28,491 nt of DNA, from positions 1 through 28,491 of the forward strand of contig JADHZB010000025.1 in NCBI GenBank assembly GCA_015657535.1. The letters are read 5' to 3'. Made by a program: the position numbers and the translations under genes. The first letter of the stretch is position 1; each line of letters starts with the position of its first letter. Origin of the DNA: Nephromyces sp. MM_2019 (lineage: Eukaryota > Apicomplexa > Aconoidasida > Nephromycida). The notes beneath the pieces are model-generated. The model saw only the letters and a list, made by a program, of their open reading frames with translations, searched no databases and was not told the DNA's origin. Positions 12,667-22,831 of this stretch are shown here, piece after piece.

Positions 12667-13654
12667 ACTAAACAAGCTCAAAAAGAATAAAGTTAAAGAG
12701 GATAAATCAAGATAATACCATCATATCAAATCAATACAGATTAGTTTGAATTCTTTCTTAAAAATCTATCCACAATCCAGTTAGAAATAAATTGATTTTC
12801 ATATAAATTTTTCGAATTAAGCACTTGAAATGACACATTATGTATATGATTACTATTATACACCTTGTGAAACAAACCCTAACAATTAATTAAATGGAAT
12901 TTTTTTAAATTTCCTCCCTTTTTTCACCCAATTATAGAATATAAATTTATTTAAGCATAAAGTTCAAAATAAATATACATTGAAATTGTACTTCCGAAGT
13001 CACTCGATAAACATACAGAAATATATAAAAGAAGTAAATAGCTTATTATTTTGAATAAACCATGAACCAGATTTACTCTAGTTTTGTCTGAATTTTAAGG
13101 GATTTACTGAGAGTGTTGTTATTGCTAAACACTTATGAGCTTTAGTTGAATCCTTGATGATCATAATAAACACTATTAACAGATCAATTATATTAGCTAG
13201 CTCATACAACACTTGTTACAAGAGAAAGCTACAATATGCTATAATTTATTGAAAAATTAACAAGTATACGCAAAACTGAGAACACTCAAAATAAATTGCA
13301 TTTCAAGATATATTTTTAAGATTTTTTTAATAAATCATAAAAAACTTGGTCAAAAATTAAAACATATACTAAATTAGAATTTCACTTTGTGGTAAATATA
13401 AGTTTGTGACTTGATTATTGAATGTATTAAAGTCACTCAAGTAGCATATGGCTGAGATGTCAGAGCTACAAGTGTTGTTGCTAAATGTTAAGCTAGATAT
13501 CAACACGCAATAATGTTATCCGTCTAAGCAATTTTTAATTGGTTTCTCATTTCAAAGCTACCACTTTTTTTAATTTCGAAGCTTGTTTGAGGGATATCAT
13601 TCATCTTTATTTTAGTTTGATTGTTCTCTTTGCGCAATCCTCTAATGCTTAACC
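12667..13654. other. Intergenic region
   Basis: About 1 kb between two same-strand genes. The first part continues the U2AF frame as a Gln-like, stop-containing stretch until a TGA near 12792. The rest is AT-rich with no coding exon seen. The promoter of the TBC gene should lie in the last few hundred bases. Confidence 0.5.
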
Positions 13655-14801
13655 ATGATTTCTGATCCCGAGTTCTGGCAACATGAATACGATGCTCTTT
13701 TAATGGACAAAAATGCTGAATTTTTGAACCAAGACAACTCCACGAGCATGATTGAGGAGGCAAAGCTTTTTAAAAATATAATTGAAGACAGAATTGAAGA
13801 GGAAGTTAAATTTAAATTCTCTCAAGACTTTGAAAATGAAGAAACTCTAAGACTACTACAACTTGATGCTGAACGCACCTTTAAAACTCCAGCATTCAGA
13901 AAACAGAGCATTACTACTTTAAAGTATATTTGCTCTCATATCAATGACTATCATCAAGGAATGGGTTTTATTTCGTCATTTTTACTACTATTCTTAGATC
14001 CAATTGAAACCTCTTCTATAATTTTAGCTCTTGATAAGTACTATATACCGGGCTATTTTAGAGCAGCTGCAAAAAACTACTTTCGTGACGCTAAGGTATT
14101 TGGTAAAATTTTGAAACAACAGAACCCAGAGGCATATAAACAAATTGGTCCTACAATTGCTCCTGAGACTTATTGTTCCAAGTGGTTTATTGGAATGAAC
14201 GTTCACGTGCTCCCATTCGAAGCTTTAATGCTATTTTTGAAATTTTTTTTCGAAAAAGGACAAAATTATCTATTTTGCTACGGTATCTCCCTTATAAATA
14301 ATTGCCAACTGGATATTATGGCAACAAAAGACATATCAAAAATATTAGCTATTTTAAGGCTTGATTCAAAAACATATTCTTCGAATAAATGTTCTGTAGA
14401 AAGTACTAAAAAAGGATCATTTTTCACAAAGATTGTGGAAGATGCACTAGCCATTGATATCGAGTGAGTTTGATGCCAATTTTTAACAAGAATTCTTTTG
14501 TGCTTAAGTTGATAGGCAATTTTCCCTATAAACATTATTTCATATTTTAAAATAGTAATACTTTTTAATACTTTAGTGATATGGAAATCGAAAACCTGAG
14601 AGAAGAAACCGAACTTGAAATGGCTGCTGAAGAAGAAAGGCGGAAAAAACGTGAAGAGGAAGTGAGTATAAATTTCAATCGACTCAATTTTTTGTAATCA
14701 GTTATGTTACAAATCAATCCCCCTAAAACTTTTTTTTGTGATCCCTTCAGCTAGCAGCACTTGAAAGTGACGATGAAATAACATTCTCGGATGAAGAATA
14801 A
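13655..14801 (+). CDS. TBC-domain protein, predicted Rab GTPase-activating protein, 3 exons, 314 aa
   Basis: TBC proteins accelerate GTP hydrolysis by Rab GTPases in vesicle traffic, supplying an Arg and a Gln finger. Both are visible: LLQLDAERTF with Arg74, matching the IxxDxxR motif, and YHQGMGF with Gln101, matching the YxQG motif. The rest of the domain follows to about residue 250, including a typical helix with P-F-E-A-L-M-L-F. Exons: 13655-14463, 14577-14661, 14751-14801 (TAA); introns are 113 and 89 nt. The tail is a charged helix (EEERRKKREEE) ending in acidic residues (SDDEITFSDEE). It is a short, nearly domain-only member; the N-terminal part of the domain before Arg74 is brief but the ATG context is clean. 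The Rab substrate cannot be read from the sequence. Confidence 0.9.
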
Positions 14802-15201
14802 ATAGTTCTATAATTAAAACTATCACAATATAAATTAAATTTCGAGGCAGATCCATAATACAGGATAAAAATGCGAGTTTTATTTAAATTTTAGATATTT
14901 TTTATTAATAAAAAAATCAAACTTTAACAATATTTTCATATCTTTTTGATATTTTATTTCCCTAATCTTTACAATACGAAACATTAAGCATCTAAACCAA
15001 AATGTTATAACACAGGTATTTCTGATTTTTTTCAATTGCTCCCACCTACAATTGTTATTTTAACATGATTATAAACCCCCTATACTCATTCGAATTATTC
15101 AATTAGATCAATTTTATAAGATCTAAAGCCCTAGTTTCTTGGGATTTATTACAATATTAGTTTTGATAGGACAATGCGTGCCTTTAGAGGCTCGAAGTTA
15201 G
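14802..15201. other. Intergenic region
   Basis: About 400 bases of AT-rich sequence between two same-strand genes. It should hold the 3' end of the TBC gene and the promoter of the next gene. A short out-of-frame ATG (15175) precedes the chosen start at 15202. No other feature was seen. Confidence 0.5.
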
Positions 15202-17948
15202 ATGCTTAAAGCTGGTAGAGTACCAGATTTTGTAAAATTTTGCGGCATGGAATCTCTAAATAAATCTATCTATGGAAATACAAATTTCCACCCAAGACTT
15301 GACTCCCTCAATGTTCAAATCAATAAATTGAAAAATAGGGATGATTTTCTTGAAAGTACAATATCTCAAGTTAAAAACAAATTGATTGAGCAGGGAAATT
15401 TCAATGAAAAGATAACTCAACAGATATTTATGCTCAGACACTTTCTAGACTACCATGAGCACGATGCTAACATTTTTAGCAGATCCCAATACAATAGTAT
15501 GCAAAAAGAATGTGACTTATCCATTAAGAACAGGATGTTTTGTCAACTTGAAATCGATAAAATGGCAATACTAATTCAAAGTCTAGTTGATAAGAACATT
15601 GGATTTGAGCAAAGTTTAAGAAGCTTAACAGAAACGGTATCAAAGCTAGGTGTTTCTCATCAAAGTTTAGATCGAAGAGAGAGTGGCAAATTCTGGGAAG
15701 AATCGAAATGTGCTAAATTAGTTCAAAATAAGATAGAGGAAAAATTTAAATCATTTGAAAATTCAGTCATAGAGACTGTAGAAAATAAATTGGATAAAAG
15801 TGTAGAAGATTTAAAGAGATCAGAATCTATAAGGATACAAGAGTCGGAGCACACGATTTTGAAATTAAATGATAGATTGCTGAGGAAATATAGCTCACGC
15901 TTGGGTAGTTTTTACAAAACATTCAACAAAAGGGCTAAGATCAAGTCTTACTTCTTGAAATGGAAAATTGAATGGAAAATACGTGTCAAGCAAAAGCGTG
16001 GATGTATATCTATTAAAAAAATTTTCCTCGAAAAGTTCAAGTTATATTTTAAATTGTTTCAGAAGAAAGGTTTGAAATGGAAGTTAGAAGGGAATGCTAA
16101 ATACATATCGAATGAACTTATTAGTAAAATCAATAGTCTGGATCTAATTTTTGAACAAAAATTTTACCATTTAAAAGTAATAATTGTTTCGAAAGATTAA
16201 GATTAAATGACTAGTGAATAAGCTGTGATAAACAATTCAGGAGCAAAAAAGTGAAGGAGTAGACAGAAAAGATGATACTTATAAATTTTTAATGCACAAA
16301 CTTGATAAAATTCAAGTGCGTTATAGTTAAATTACTTTACAATGATTTTAAGATATTTTGTACATAATCGGTTGAAAATTTTTCATTTCTCTCCAGAATG
16401 ATTTAGCAGAGATTAAAAAGCTCCAAAACAATCGATACCCTACTTTAAAGGTGCAACTCCTCAATTTAAGTTTTATAAACTCGAATTTATCTTGTGGGAT
16501 GATTTTGAGTTACCTTTAGCTGCTTTCAAGTTTAAATCAACTCATAGAAAGGGTGCAGCTTTTTGAGAGCTCTATGCTTAATATCAAAGAAGAATTAAGC
16601 TCCTTAAATAAAGGTAAAAATTTGAAGATAATTAATCAGCTAAAGACTTGATGCATCAATTTTCGTTCTTAAGGTCTGAAGAAATATTCTCTTAAAAGCA
16701 AAATTGAGTATCAAGTCAAGATAATACTTAGCAGACAAGTCAGTTGAGCCACTAAGTTTTATCTGCTTTAGTTGTAACTTTGTCGTACATAATGCGTATT
16801 TAAATCTTTGACTCTAAAAGCATAAGCTATTAGAAAGATTATATGAGGTACCTAAAAAAGCCTTTCAATTCATACTTGGATAAAGTTTCTGATACAGCTT
16901 AGTTTCGCTAATTGATCTCAGATACTAGAAGCTAAAATTTCGAGATCAGAAGAGACTGTTAACATAAAAGATATTGTTAGAAATAATTTATAATAAAATT
17001 ATTAAGGATTTTAAGTGTTTTGTTATAAACTCCTTCACAAATTTAGTTATCAAACATGAACCAAGGTGTTTCAAATGAAATTTTGAGTTTAAATCATTCT
17101 CTTTTTGGATTAAAAATGAGATTTGGGTGAGAACTTATTATTTTGTAAATTTCCATAAAAATAAAATTTTTCAAAAACAGAGAAGCAATCGATTTGGCTG
17201 AAAAGATTTCGACAAAAGTTTACGAATTTTTTAAATTCGGCCTGACTGAGGTAATTAGCATTACGTCTAAAGTTTTTAACTTGTTGAATCAAACGAAATA
17301 GGTTTTCGCAGTTTAGCCAAGTTAATTCCTCTACAAGCTACAAACCAAAAAACAAAAAAATTTCAAATATAAGGAATCAGTTTTTAAGTTGTGAAATGTT
17401 AAATCGAAATAATTTGAAAGGTAATCTAGATTGTAAACTCTTTCATTTTTAAAAATTATTCATGTATAATACAGATCAACATTTGAATAATTCACTTTTT
17501 GACTCAATAAAGAAAGATGAAATAAAAGAAAGATATCTAATAGGGTAAAGTTATACCTGTGAGACTTTATCAGCATATTCAGTTTACCGATATTTTTCAA
17601 TTACAATTCCAGTTCGGAGGAAGAAAATCAAATTGATATTGAAATAAGGCAAAAAATATTGAGAATGAATTCTCATTACAAAAACTTCTTCCCTTTGGAC
17701 ATTGAAGAAAAGCAAATTGTTGCATGTAATTTAGTTCTTTTTAAATTTTAGTATCAATTAAGTTAACAATTTCTTATCTATGATTTACAGTGATACTCAA
17801 TTTCCTAAAAGCAAAATGTTATAATTATGATTGCACAGACATATGTAGCAATCACCACGAGAACTTGCAACAAAAAATTACTAATTTGCCTGCTTTGAGG
17901 CCAGTATATAAAAATAATCCTCAAAGATTCTATAAGAAACATCAATAG
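15202..17948 (+). CDS. Coiled-coil protein with C-terminal Cys/His cluster, 13 exons, 647 aa, family not recognised
   Basis: Exons joined in phase: 15202-16176, 16241-16315, 16397-16450, 16520-16613, 16674-16738, 16821-16847, 16922-16975, 17047-17126, 17181-17250, 17312-17420, 17475-17544, 17613-17725, 17791-17948 (TAG). Introns are 54-82 nt, so the long chain is well supported by phase. The first exon encodes coiled-coil segments and then a basic region with Trp/Phe/Lys repeats (SYFLKWKIEWK at about 252-262 and KGLKWKLE further on), loosely like Sfi1-type centrin-binding repeats; that comparison is weak. The later part is helical. The last exon carries a Cys/His cluster, C605-C610-C614-H617/H618 (C-x4-C-x3-C-x2/3-H), near the spacing of CCCH zinc fingers, then a basic tail ending YKKHQ. 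A cytoskeletal or centrosomal role is a guess; no function is assigned. Confidence 0.8.
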
Positions 17949-18346
17949 TATATATACAAATGAATAATATTAGAATAGGGATTTTTACATTTTGATAAAA
18001 TTGAGAGTTTATGAGAATGTGTTTTTTTATGGATATTGAAACCAATCCCCATAAGTGTCACACCTTTGTTAATTCAACATAAACTTTACTCTAATTTGAC
18101 CAATATCTGCACATCTACATTTAATGCTATGTCAGTCTGATGAGCTATATTGATATTTTGACTAAAACAATTAGAGCTAGATTTACATTAAACATGTTGA
18201 TAATATAGAAACAGATCGACGATTGTGAACTTAACACAGCTTAAATTTGATGTATATACAATCAATTTTGTTAGTCCGTAAGATTTCATATTTTCCCACT
18301 TGTGAAAGTAAATGCAGCTAAAATATTTCGAATTTACCAAGTGAAG
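17949..18346. other. Intergenic region
   Basis: About 400 bases between two same-strand genes with no exon seen. It should contain the 3' end of the upstream gene and the promoter of the downstream one. Confidence 0.5.
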
Positions 18347-19832
18347 ATGAATAGATTTACAATTTTTGTATACACAGCATTTATAGCAAGCTTGTCTATT
18401 TTTCAAAATACCAATCCGACTGAGCTTAAACCTTCGATAGTGAGAGAAAAATAATAAATCTCGAGTGCCTAAATAAACTATTCAAGGCCAAAACTCAAAA
18501 TAAACAAAAGCTTACTCAATATGTTGGTATAACAATTTTAACAAATTTAAAATCTCAGATTTAACCATTGCCTTAGAAATTGAAGAATTGCTCCAACATG
18601 TGCTTGACAGGACGGATTTTGAAGCTCGTGAGCTGGTTTTGGGTTCTTTGGATAAAGAATTCTTCAAAATATACTCCGGAAATGTAAAGTTTCTACTAGA
18701 CATAATAACCTTTTGTGATGCCGCGTTCTAGGAACTAGAGTTCCAAATTAAGTTGGACCAAGTTTTAATACCTATCGAGACAGTTCAAGATGAGTGTTTC
18801 AGTGTCAAGACTATGGACCACCAACCAATATTGCTTTGCTCAGGGTTTGAAAAATAGCAATATTGTGAGGATATTGTACAATTCTATCAAAGTTGTCAGC
18901 AAATGAGGGACAAATGGATAAATTCGTTGCATAAAAATATTTTATTTTTGGAGACAAAAGTGGTAAAAGCTGAACAACTACTGAACTATTTAATTAATCG
19001 CTAAAAGATTGGTGACCTACCATTGGAGCCTGCCAAAGAAGCGTAGATTTAATAATTTCGAAACTAAACCTAACTCTACCTAAATACTATAAATGTTAAT
19101 AGATTTACAAAAATTGAAGAAGAGCAAGATGAAGAAAGACCCTCTGGCATAAATTTGAAGATGTACGTTGATAAATAAAACTAATTTGAGTAAAATTTTA
19201 TTTTATTAGATCCAATTCTCCTTTAGGTCAACCTGAAATTATTATTAATGGTATGACCATTCAACAGATTAAAACTCATGAAAAAGTAAAATATTATTGG
19301 AAATAATTTGAATTAACAATATAATCTCAACAGGAAAAGGAAAACAAGAGGTTTTTTGCTAAAAGTTCTGCCTAGGGATATTAAAAATTAGCTAAATTAT
19401 TATTAGCCTTGAGCCCCCAAAAGAAAAAATGATGGTGTTAGCTTACTCTAACTTAGACTCTGAAGAAGAAGCGGAGCATGGTTATAACAAAATTCTGAAA
19501 CTAAAGTTGTTTTAACGATAAATAGGCTTGGATCAAATAAAACCAAGAAAAAGATCAGAAGAGAGTTTGTAGCTAAAATTTCACTATTTAACTTATTCAC
19601 TCAGGTTTCAAACAGCACAAAGGGCAATATACGAAGCCGAAGCTGAGAAGAATTTGATTCCAAGTAAATTGACATATTCATTAAAATTGTTATTATATTC
19701 TCTAATTTCCATACTAGTAAATGACAAAAGAGTACCTAAGCAAGGCTTTGAAGCCCTGAGGTAAGCCTTGCTTCAGTAAAAGTGATTCATTATTCAACAT
19801 GATTTTCAAATAGACGAGCTAAATCAAAATGA
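18347..19832 (+). CDS. Predicted secreted helical protein, 14 small exons (about 293 aa), family not recognised
   Basis: The ATG at 18347 begins an N-terminal hydrophobic signal sequence (MNRFTIFVYTAFIASLSIF). Phase-consistent exons: 18347-18439, 18487-18526, 18559-18683, 18732-18803, 18858-18962, 19008-19042, 19103-19162, 19210-19285, 19334-19350, 19407-19505, 19526-19564, 19605-19663, 19718-19760, 19814-19832 (TGA). Introns are mostly 40-60 nt, with one of 32 nt (18527-18558) and one that may be 20 nt (19506-19525) or 89 nt (19437-19525). The 18963-19007 intron is also optional on the exon side, because the frame stays open to 19000. The mature part is Glu/Lys-rich and helical, with an acidic patch (LDSEEEAEHG) and a basic end (NDKRVPKQGFEALRRAK). 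No known domain was recognised. If the signal peptide is real, the product enters the secretory pathway. Confidence 0.65.
18527..18558 (+). other. 32-nt intron
   Basis: A GTATAAC donor, an internal TTTTAAC that could serve as branch site and a CTCAG acceptor lie within 32 nt. Removing it joins two exons in phase (GTT-G|AT) and gives an uninterrupted frame; without it the frame meets TAA immediately. It is well below the usual 45-90 nt of this window. Confidence 0.6.
19738..19773 (+). repeat. Inverted repeat with 11-bp arms over a 5' splice site
   Basis: Arms 19738-19748 (AAGCAAGGCTT) and 19763-19773 (AAGCCTTGCTT) are perfect complements with a 14-nt loop. The donor GTAAGC of the last intron (from 19761) lies in and beside the 3' arm, so the folded transcript would hide the splice site. 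A shorter competing hairpin, GGCTT(19744-19748)/AAGCC(19751-19755), uses the 5' arm and would release it. Confidence 0.75.
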
Positions 19833-20139
19833 GCCACAAGTAGATTGAATTTTATGAATACTCGGTAGAATATTTTTGATCCATTACTAGTTTAGTTTAA
19901 AAACAATTGTCTGTGATGAGCGCTTCTTTTAATGATTATGGCAATAAAAAGAACTTATGTGATATAATAAAGATTCTTTTAGTACTAAAGTACAAATTTA
20001 AAATATAACGAAGAATTTTTGATCGTTTTATTGTTACAATCGTTGCTTAATATACGTTTATAATGATATATATGTATTAATTCGTATCCAATTACTCAAA
20101 TTCAGCTTGGATAACTACTCAATTTTGTTCTAACTGCTT
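19833..20139. other. Convergent intergenic region
   Basis: About 300 bases between the 3' ends of two convergent genes. No exon was seen; it should hold both 3' untranslated regions. Confidence 0.5.
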
Positions 20140-21054
20140 TTAAGCTTGGGGTTTACACGCTTCAAAATTTAGGATCTCGTCTTTGTTTTCATCTGACTGC
20201 TAAGTTTACATATAATTTAATGTTACTTCTCTAAGTTTTCATGGTTAAACAAAAGATTCGAGGCAAGTTGAAATTACCTTTGTATCACAGCTTTCCATAA
20301 ACTCATTAATTGCCAACATTGCTGCCTGCTCGTCTTTCATAAGCTCCTCAATCATAGAATCAATTTCTGACTGTAGCTATAAAACAACAACCCGTAAATA
20401 ATGCATATATCGTGAATGGTTCACTTACACTACTTATACCTTTTCAAGGTTGCTGGTTAATGAATTTATTGCTTCGCCTTCGGAAGATAACTCACATTCT
20501 ATACGTGTAAACAACTAGGTAACAATAATCTAATTTTAGCTCTAGTTCAACTGTTTCTACCATTGAATTCAGTCATATTTTCAAAGTCAGCAGCATCACT
20601 TCCATTGTACAAAGTCTCTGTGTCGTAGTTTGCTTCGGTTAAATCATTGATGTTTTCATCTGACTCGAAGGACTCACAACTCGATTTAACAATTTCATTA
20701 GCACATTTTTCTGACTCTATAGGTTCCTTGCAATATGCATGAGATTCCTAGACAGTTGTTTTCAGGCATTAGATTTTACCATTTATTTAATTTTGTGCTT
20801 ACCTCGAGCTGAGATTCTAACTTATTTCTTGCATCTTTTAGCTCTTTTAAAGCCTCATTGCATTCATTAATTATCTTGAGTAAATCATCAGACATGAATT
20901 CTTCTAAATCATCATTTGACCCTTTTTCAGTGAATAGCCCAAGATCTAAATTTTTATCATTTTTAGCATAATCTGAGTCATGTATATAGCTCAAATCTTG
21001 CGTTTTTTCATGTGAAATAGCTCCATTCCCAAGATCTTCATCATTTAATACCAT
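20140..21054 (-). CDS. Acidic coiled-coil protein, 5 exons (about 218 aa), family not recognised
   Basis: Minus-strand exons, all in phase: 21054-20803, 20747-20561, 20498-20440, 20376-20278, 20199-20140 (TAA); introns are 55, 62, 63 and 78 nt. The protein is rich in Asp, Glu, Asn and Ser, with a helical segment (ECNEALKELKDARNKLESQL), an acidic middle containing four or so cysteines, and a second helix (MIEELMKDEQAAMLAINEF). The ATG at 21054 is the only in-frame start. Directly upstream the same frame stays open for about 29 codons without an ATG and encodes a hydrophobic run (LISFLIFILVV), so a spliced first exon supplying a signal sequence is possible. At the 3' end an alternative 20-nt intron would extend the frame past the TAA; the plain TAA is the simpler reading. 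Confidence 0.7.
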
Positions 21055-21536
21055 TTTATATGAAGTTTTGTATTTTATTGATTCTACAACTAGAATGAAG
21101 ATTAAGAAAGAGATCAAAGCACTCGTTGTTAAACTAAATTTATTATTTATGTCATGTATGTATTAATTAAATTAGACACATTCGAGATCTTTCCTCAAGA
21201 CATAATTCTAAGGTTATCTTTTTATAGGTGAAAATTTAGCTCTAATTTTTATTAAATAATTAATACGATTTTTATTAAATAAAAATTATAAATCTGAGGC
21301 TATAAAGGGCTACTCAAAGGATCTTTCATCCTAATTTCATTATTTCAGTCAAATGTTGATTAGCTTCAAAGTTGCAATTGACACTTATCCTTGTTTGTAC
21401 GTTAGTGAATTACTATATATATTTGAACCTGATAGCCCTTAAAATCAATCTCATTCATCTACTTACCATATTATATATATGAAAAGAATAAAAAAAATTT
21501 ATTCTGATTTATTTAAATTCTTTTAACATTTTGGAT
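21055..21536. other. AT-rich intergenic region
   Basis: No complete exon was found apart from the possible hydrophobic in-frame extension just upstream of 21054. The region includes a 14-nt direct repeat at 21246-21259 and 21269-21282. Confidence 0.45.
21246..21285. repeat. Short direct repeat with hairpin potential
   Basis: The 14-mer TTTTTATTAAATAA occurs at 21246-21259 and again at 21269-21282. The second copy continues into a near-perfect palindrome ending in an A-run. In such AT-rich DNA this may have no function. Confidence 0.5.
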
Positions 21537-21637
21537 TTACAATTCTTCAAGAGAATCTGTTTGATAAATCTGTAACTTTTCCAATGAAACTTTTCCATAG
21601 AATCCAAAATAATCAACACTTTCTAGATCCCAAAGCG
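21537..21637 (-). CDS. Possible terminal exon of an unresolved minus-strand gene
   Basis: From an acceptor (ATTTAG) the minus strand encodes LWDLESVDYFGFYGKVSL followed by EKLQIYQTDSLEEL and a TAA at 21539-21537. The composition (Asp, Glu, Gly, Trp) looks coding. A second frame, entered from an acceptor 13 nt further on, is also open for about 45 codons and is Lys-rich, so the choice is uncertain. A donor GTGAGT at about 21786-21781 and a 13-nt candidate exon near 21744-21732 can be chained in phase, but no convincing start was found. It could be the end of a real gene or a remnant. Confidence 0.3.
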
Positions 21638-22370
21638 CTAAATATTATGATAAATACATGAAAAAAGCAAAAATACTTAGGAACAAATTTTAACTTGCTT
21701 CTTTTTTCATTCTCATTTATTAAAAAGTGATCAGACATATATTTTGCAACTTTTAAAAATTAATTTTATAGTTTTAATCACTCACCAATTCAAAACCCAA
21801 GATCTATTATAAATTGAATTTGCTATTACGTTTGTTTCCCTCTGTTGGAAGTTCTACAGGGAGATGCTAAAATTTGGATTTCATTCAATTTCAAAATTTA
21901 CATAATTATTAATCTATGATCAAAATATGGTTTTGAATTAGAAAAGCAATTGATATTCCTTTCGAAATTTTGAACAATTAGTAGTTCCGACTTTAATTAA
22001 ATTAAGACTGAGAATTAAACTTCAAGATAAAAATGCTGGATGCCTTTTAATCAAAAATTAGTGGTTCTGATTTTATTTCCATCTAATGACAACATGGAGA
22101 ATTTTACTAAGAACGTCATCATGAGTGAATTGATTAATCCCATATAGATTCTAAATTAAAAATTTTCCTACTAAAATTCTGTAGTATGAATCATAAATAT
22201 AAAAAAGGGGATCCTCAATATCTTTTCATTGAGCTAATATATCTTTGATACTAAATGTTTTATACAGCAGTGTGCCAGCTAAGCATGAGCTGTTTAGATT
22301 AAAAACTAAAGTTCTAGAGCCATTCACAAACTCGACCTTATTAAACTGTTCTTATTAAGTATATAATACC
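21638..22370. other. Unresolved region
   Basis: Several short open stretches occur on the minus strand (for example around 21885-21990 and 21800-21865) with plausible splice signals, but stops interrupt each of them and no single chain is clearly best. It may contain the upstream exons of the 21537-21637 exon or degraded coding sequence. Confidence 0.35.
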
Positions 22371-22499
22371 ATGTTTAGCTCTGAAGAATTTTGTGAAGTG
22401 TGTTAGATTCTAAAAATGTTACCATGGGACCCCAATGTGTTATGCAAGCAAAAATTTGAAATGGTCTTGAACAAACTCGTCGAACTTTGTTTTAATTAA
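22371..22499 (+). other. Short ORF with an in-frame TAG, possible small gene or remnant
   Basis: From the ATG at 22371 the frame reads MFSSEEFCEVC, then TAG (22404-22406), then ILKMLPWDPNVLCKQKF and a further 14 residues to TAA at 22497-22499. A GTGTGT donor before the TAG and an AAG acceptor before CAAAAATTT would remove a 51-nt intron in phase and leave only about 25 residues. Neither version is compelling. Function is unknown. Confidence 0.25.
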
Positions 22500-22831
22500 T
22501 TGTTCTAGGCTCATTTTTAATGAATCTTTAATTATCTAATTATATACAGAGAAACATTGCTTTATTAACTATATAGGAAATCAATTATACCAAAGTTCTC
22601 AACAGATTTATTAAATTGTTTTGACACATTGACATTTTAATCAATGATTATTCATTTGTGAAAAAAGTTTCTGATTCTTCACACACCATATTCACCATTT
22701 CTTTTACTTCATTTATAGATTACTCAGGTTGTTGACTTGTACGATCTTTCTTGCTAAAATAATCGACAGCTTTTAACAAGTTAAAAACCACTACTTAGTA
22801 CCAATCCACTAAAAAATTCATAACAATCAGA
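22500..22831. other. Intergenic region upstream of the Aha1-like gene
   Basis: This should hold the promoter of the next gene. On the minus strand 22753-22648 reads like protein (KKDRTSQQPE, then SINEVKEMVNMVCEE) but is broken by a TAA at 22720-22722 that no intron removes. It is either chance or a pseudogene fragment. Confidence 0.4.

Noticed and set aside
17110..17292. Open frame on the minus strand at 17110-17292
   Set aside because: It is the antisense of exon 9 and flanking introns of the coiled-coil gene, whose plus-strand exons join in phase.
22549..22562. ATACAGAGAAAC resembling the U6 snRNA core
   Set aside because: The following bases do not match the conserved U6 sequence and no T-run terminator or partner helices are found.
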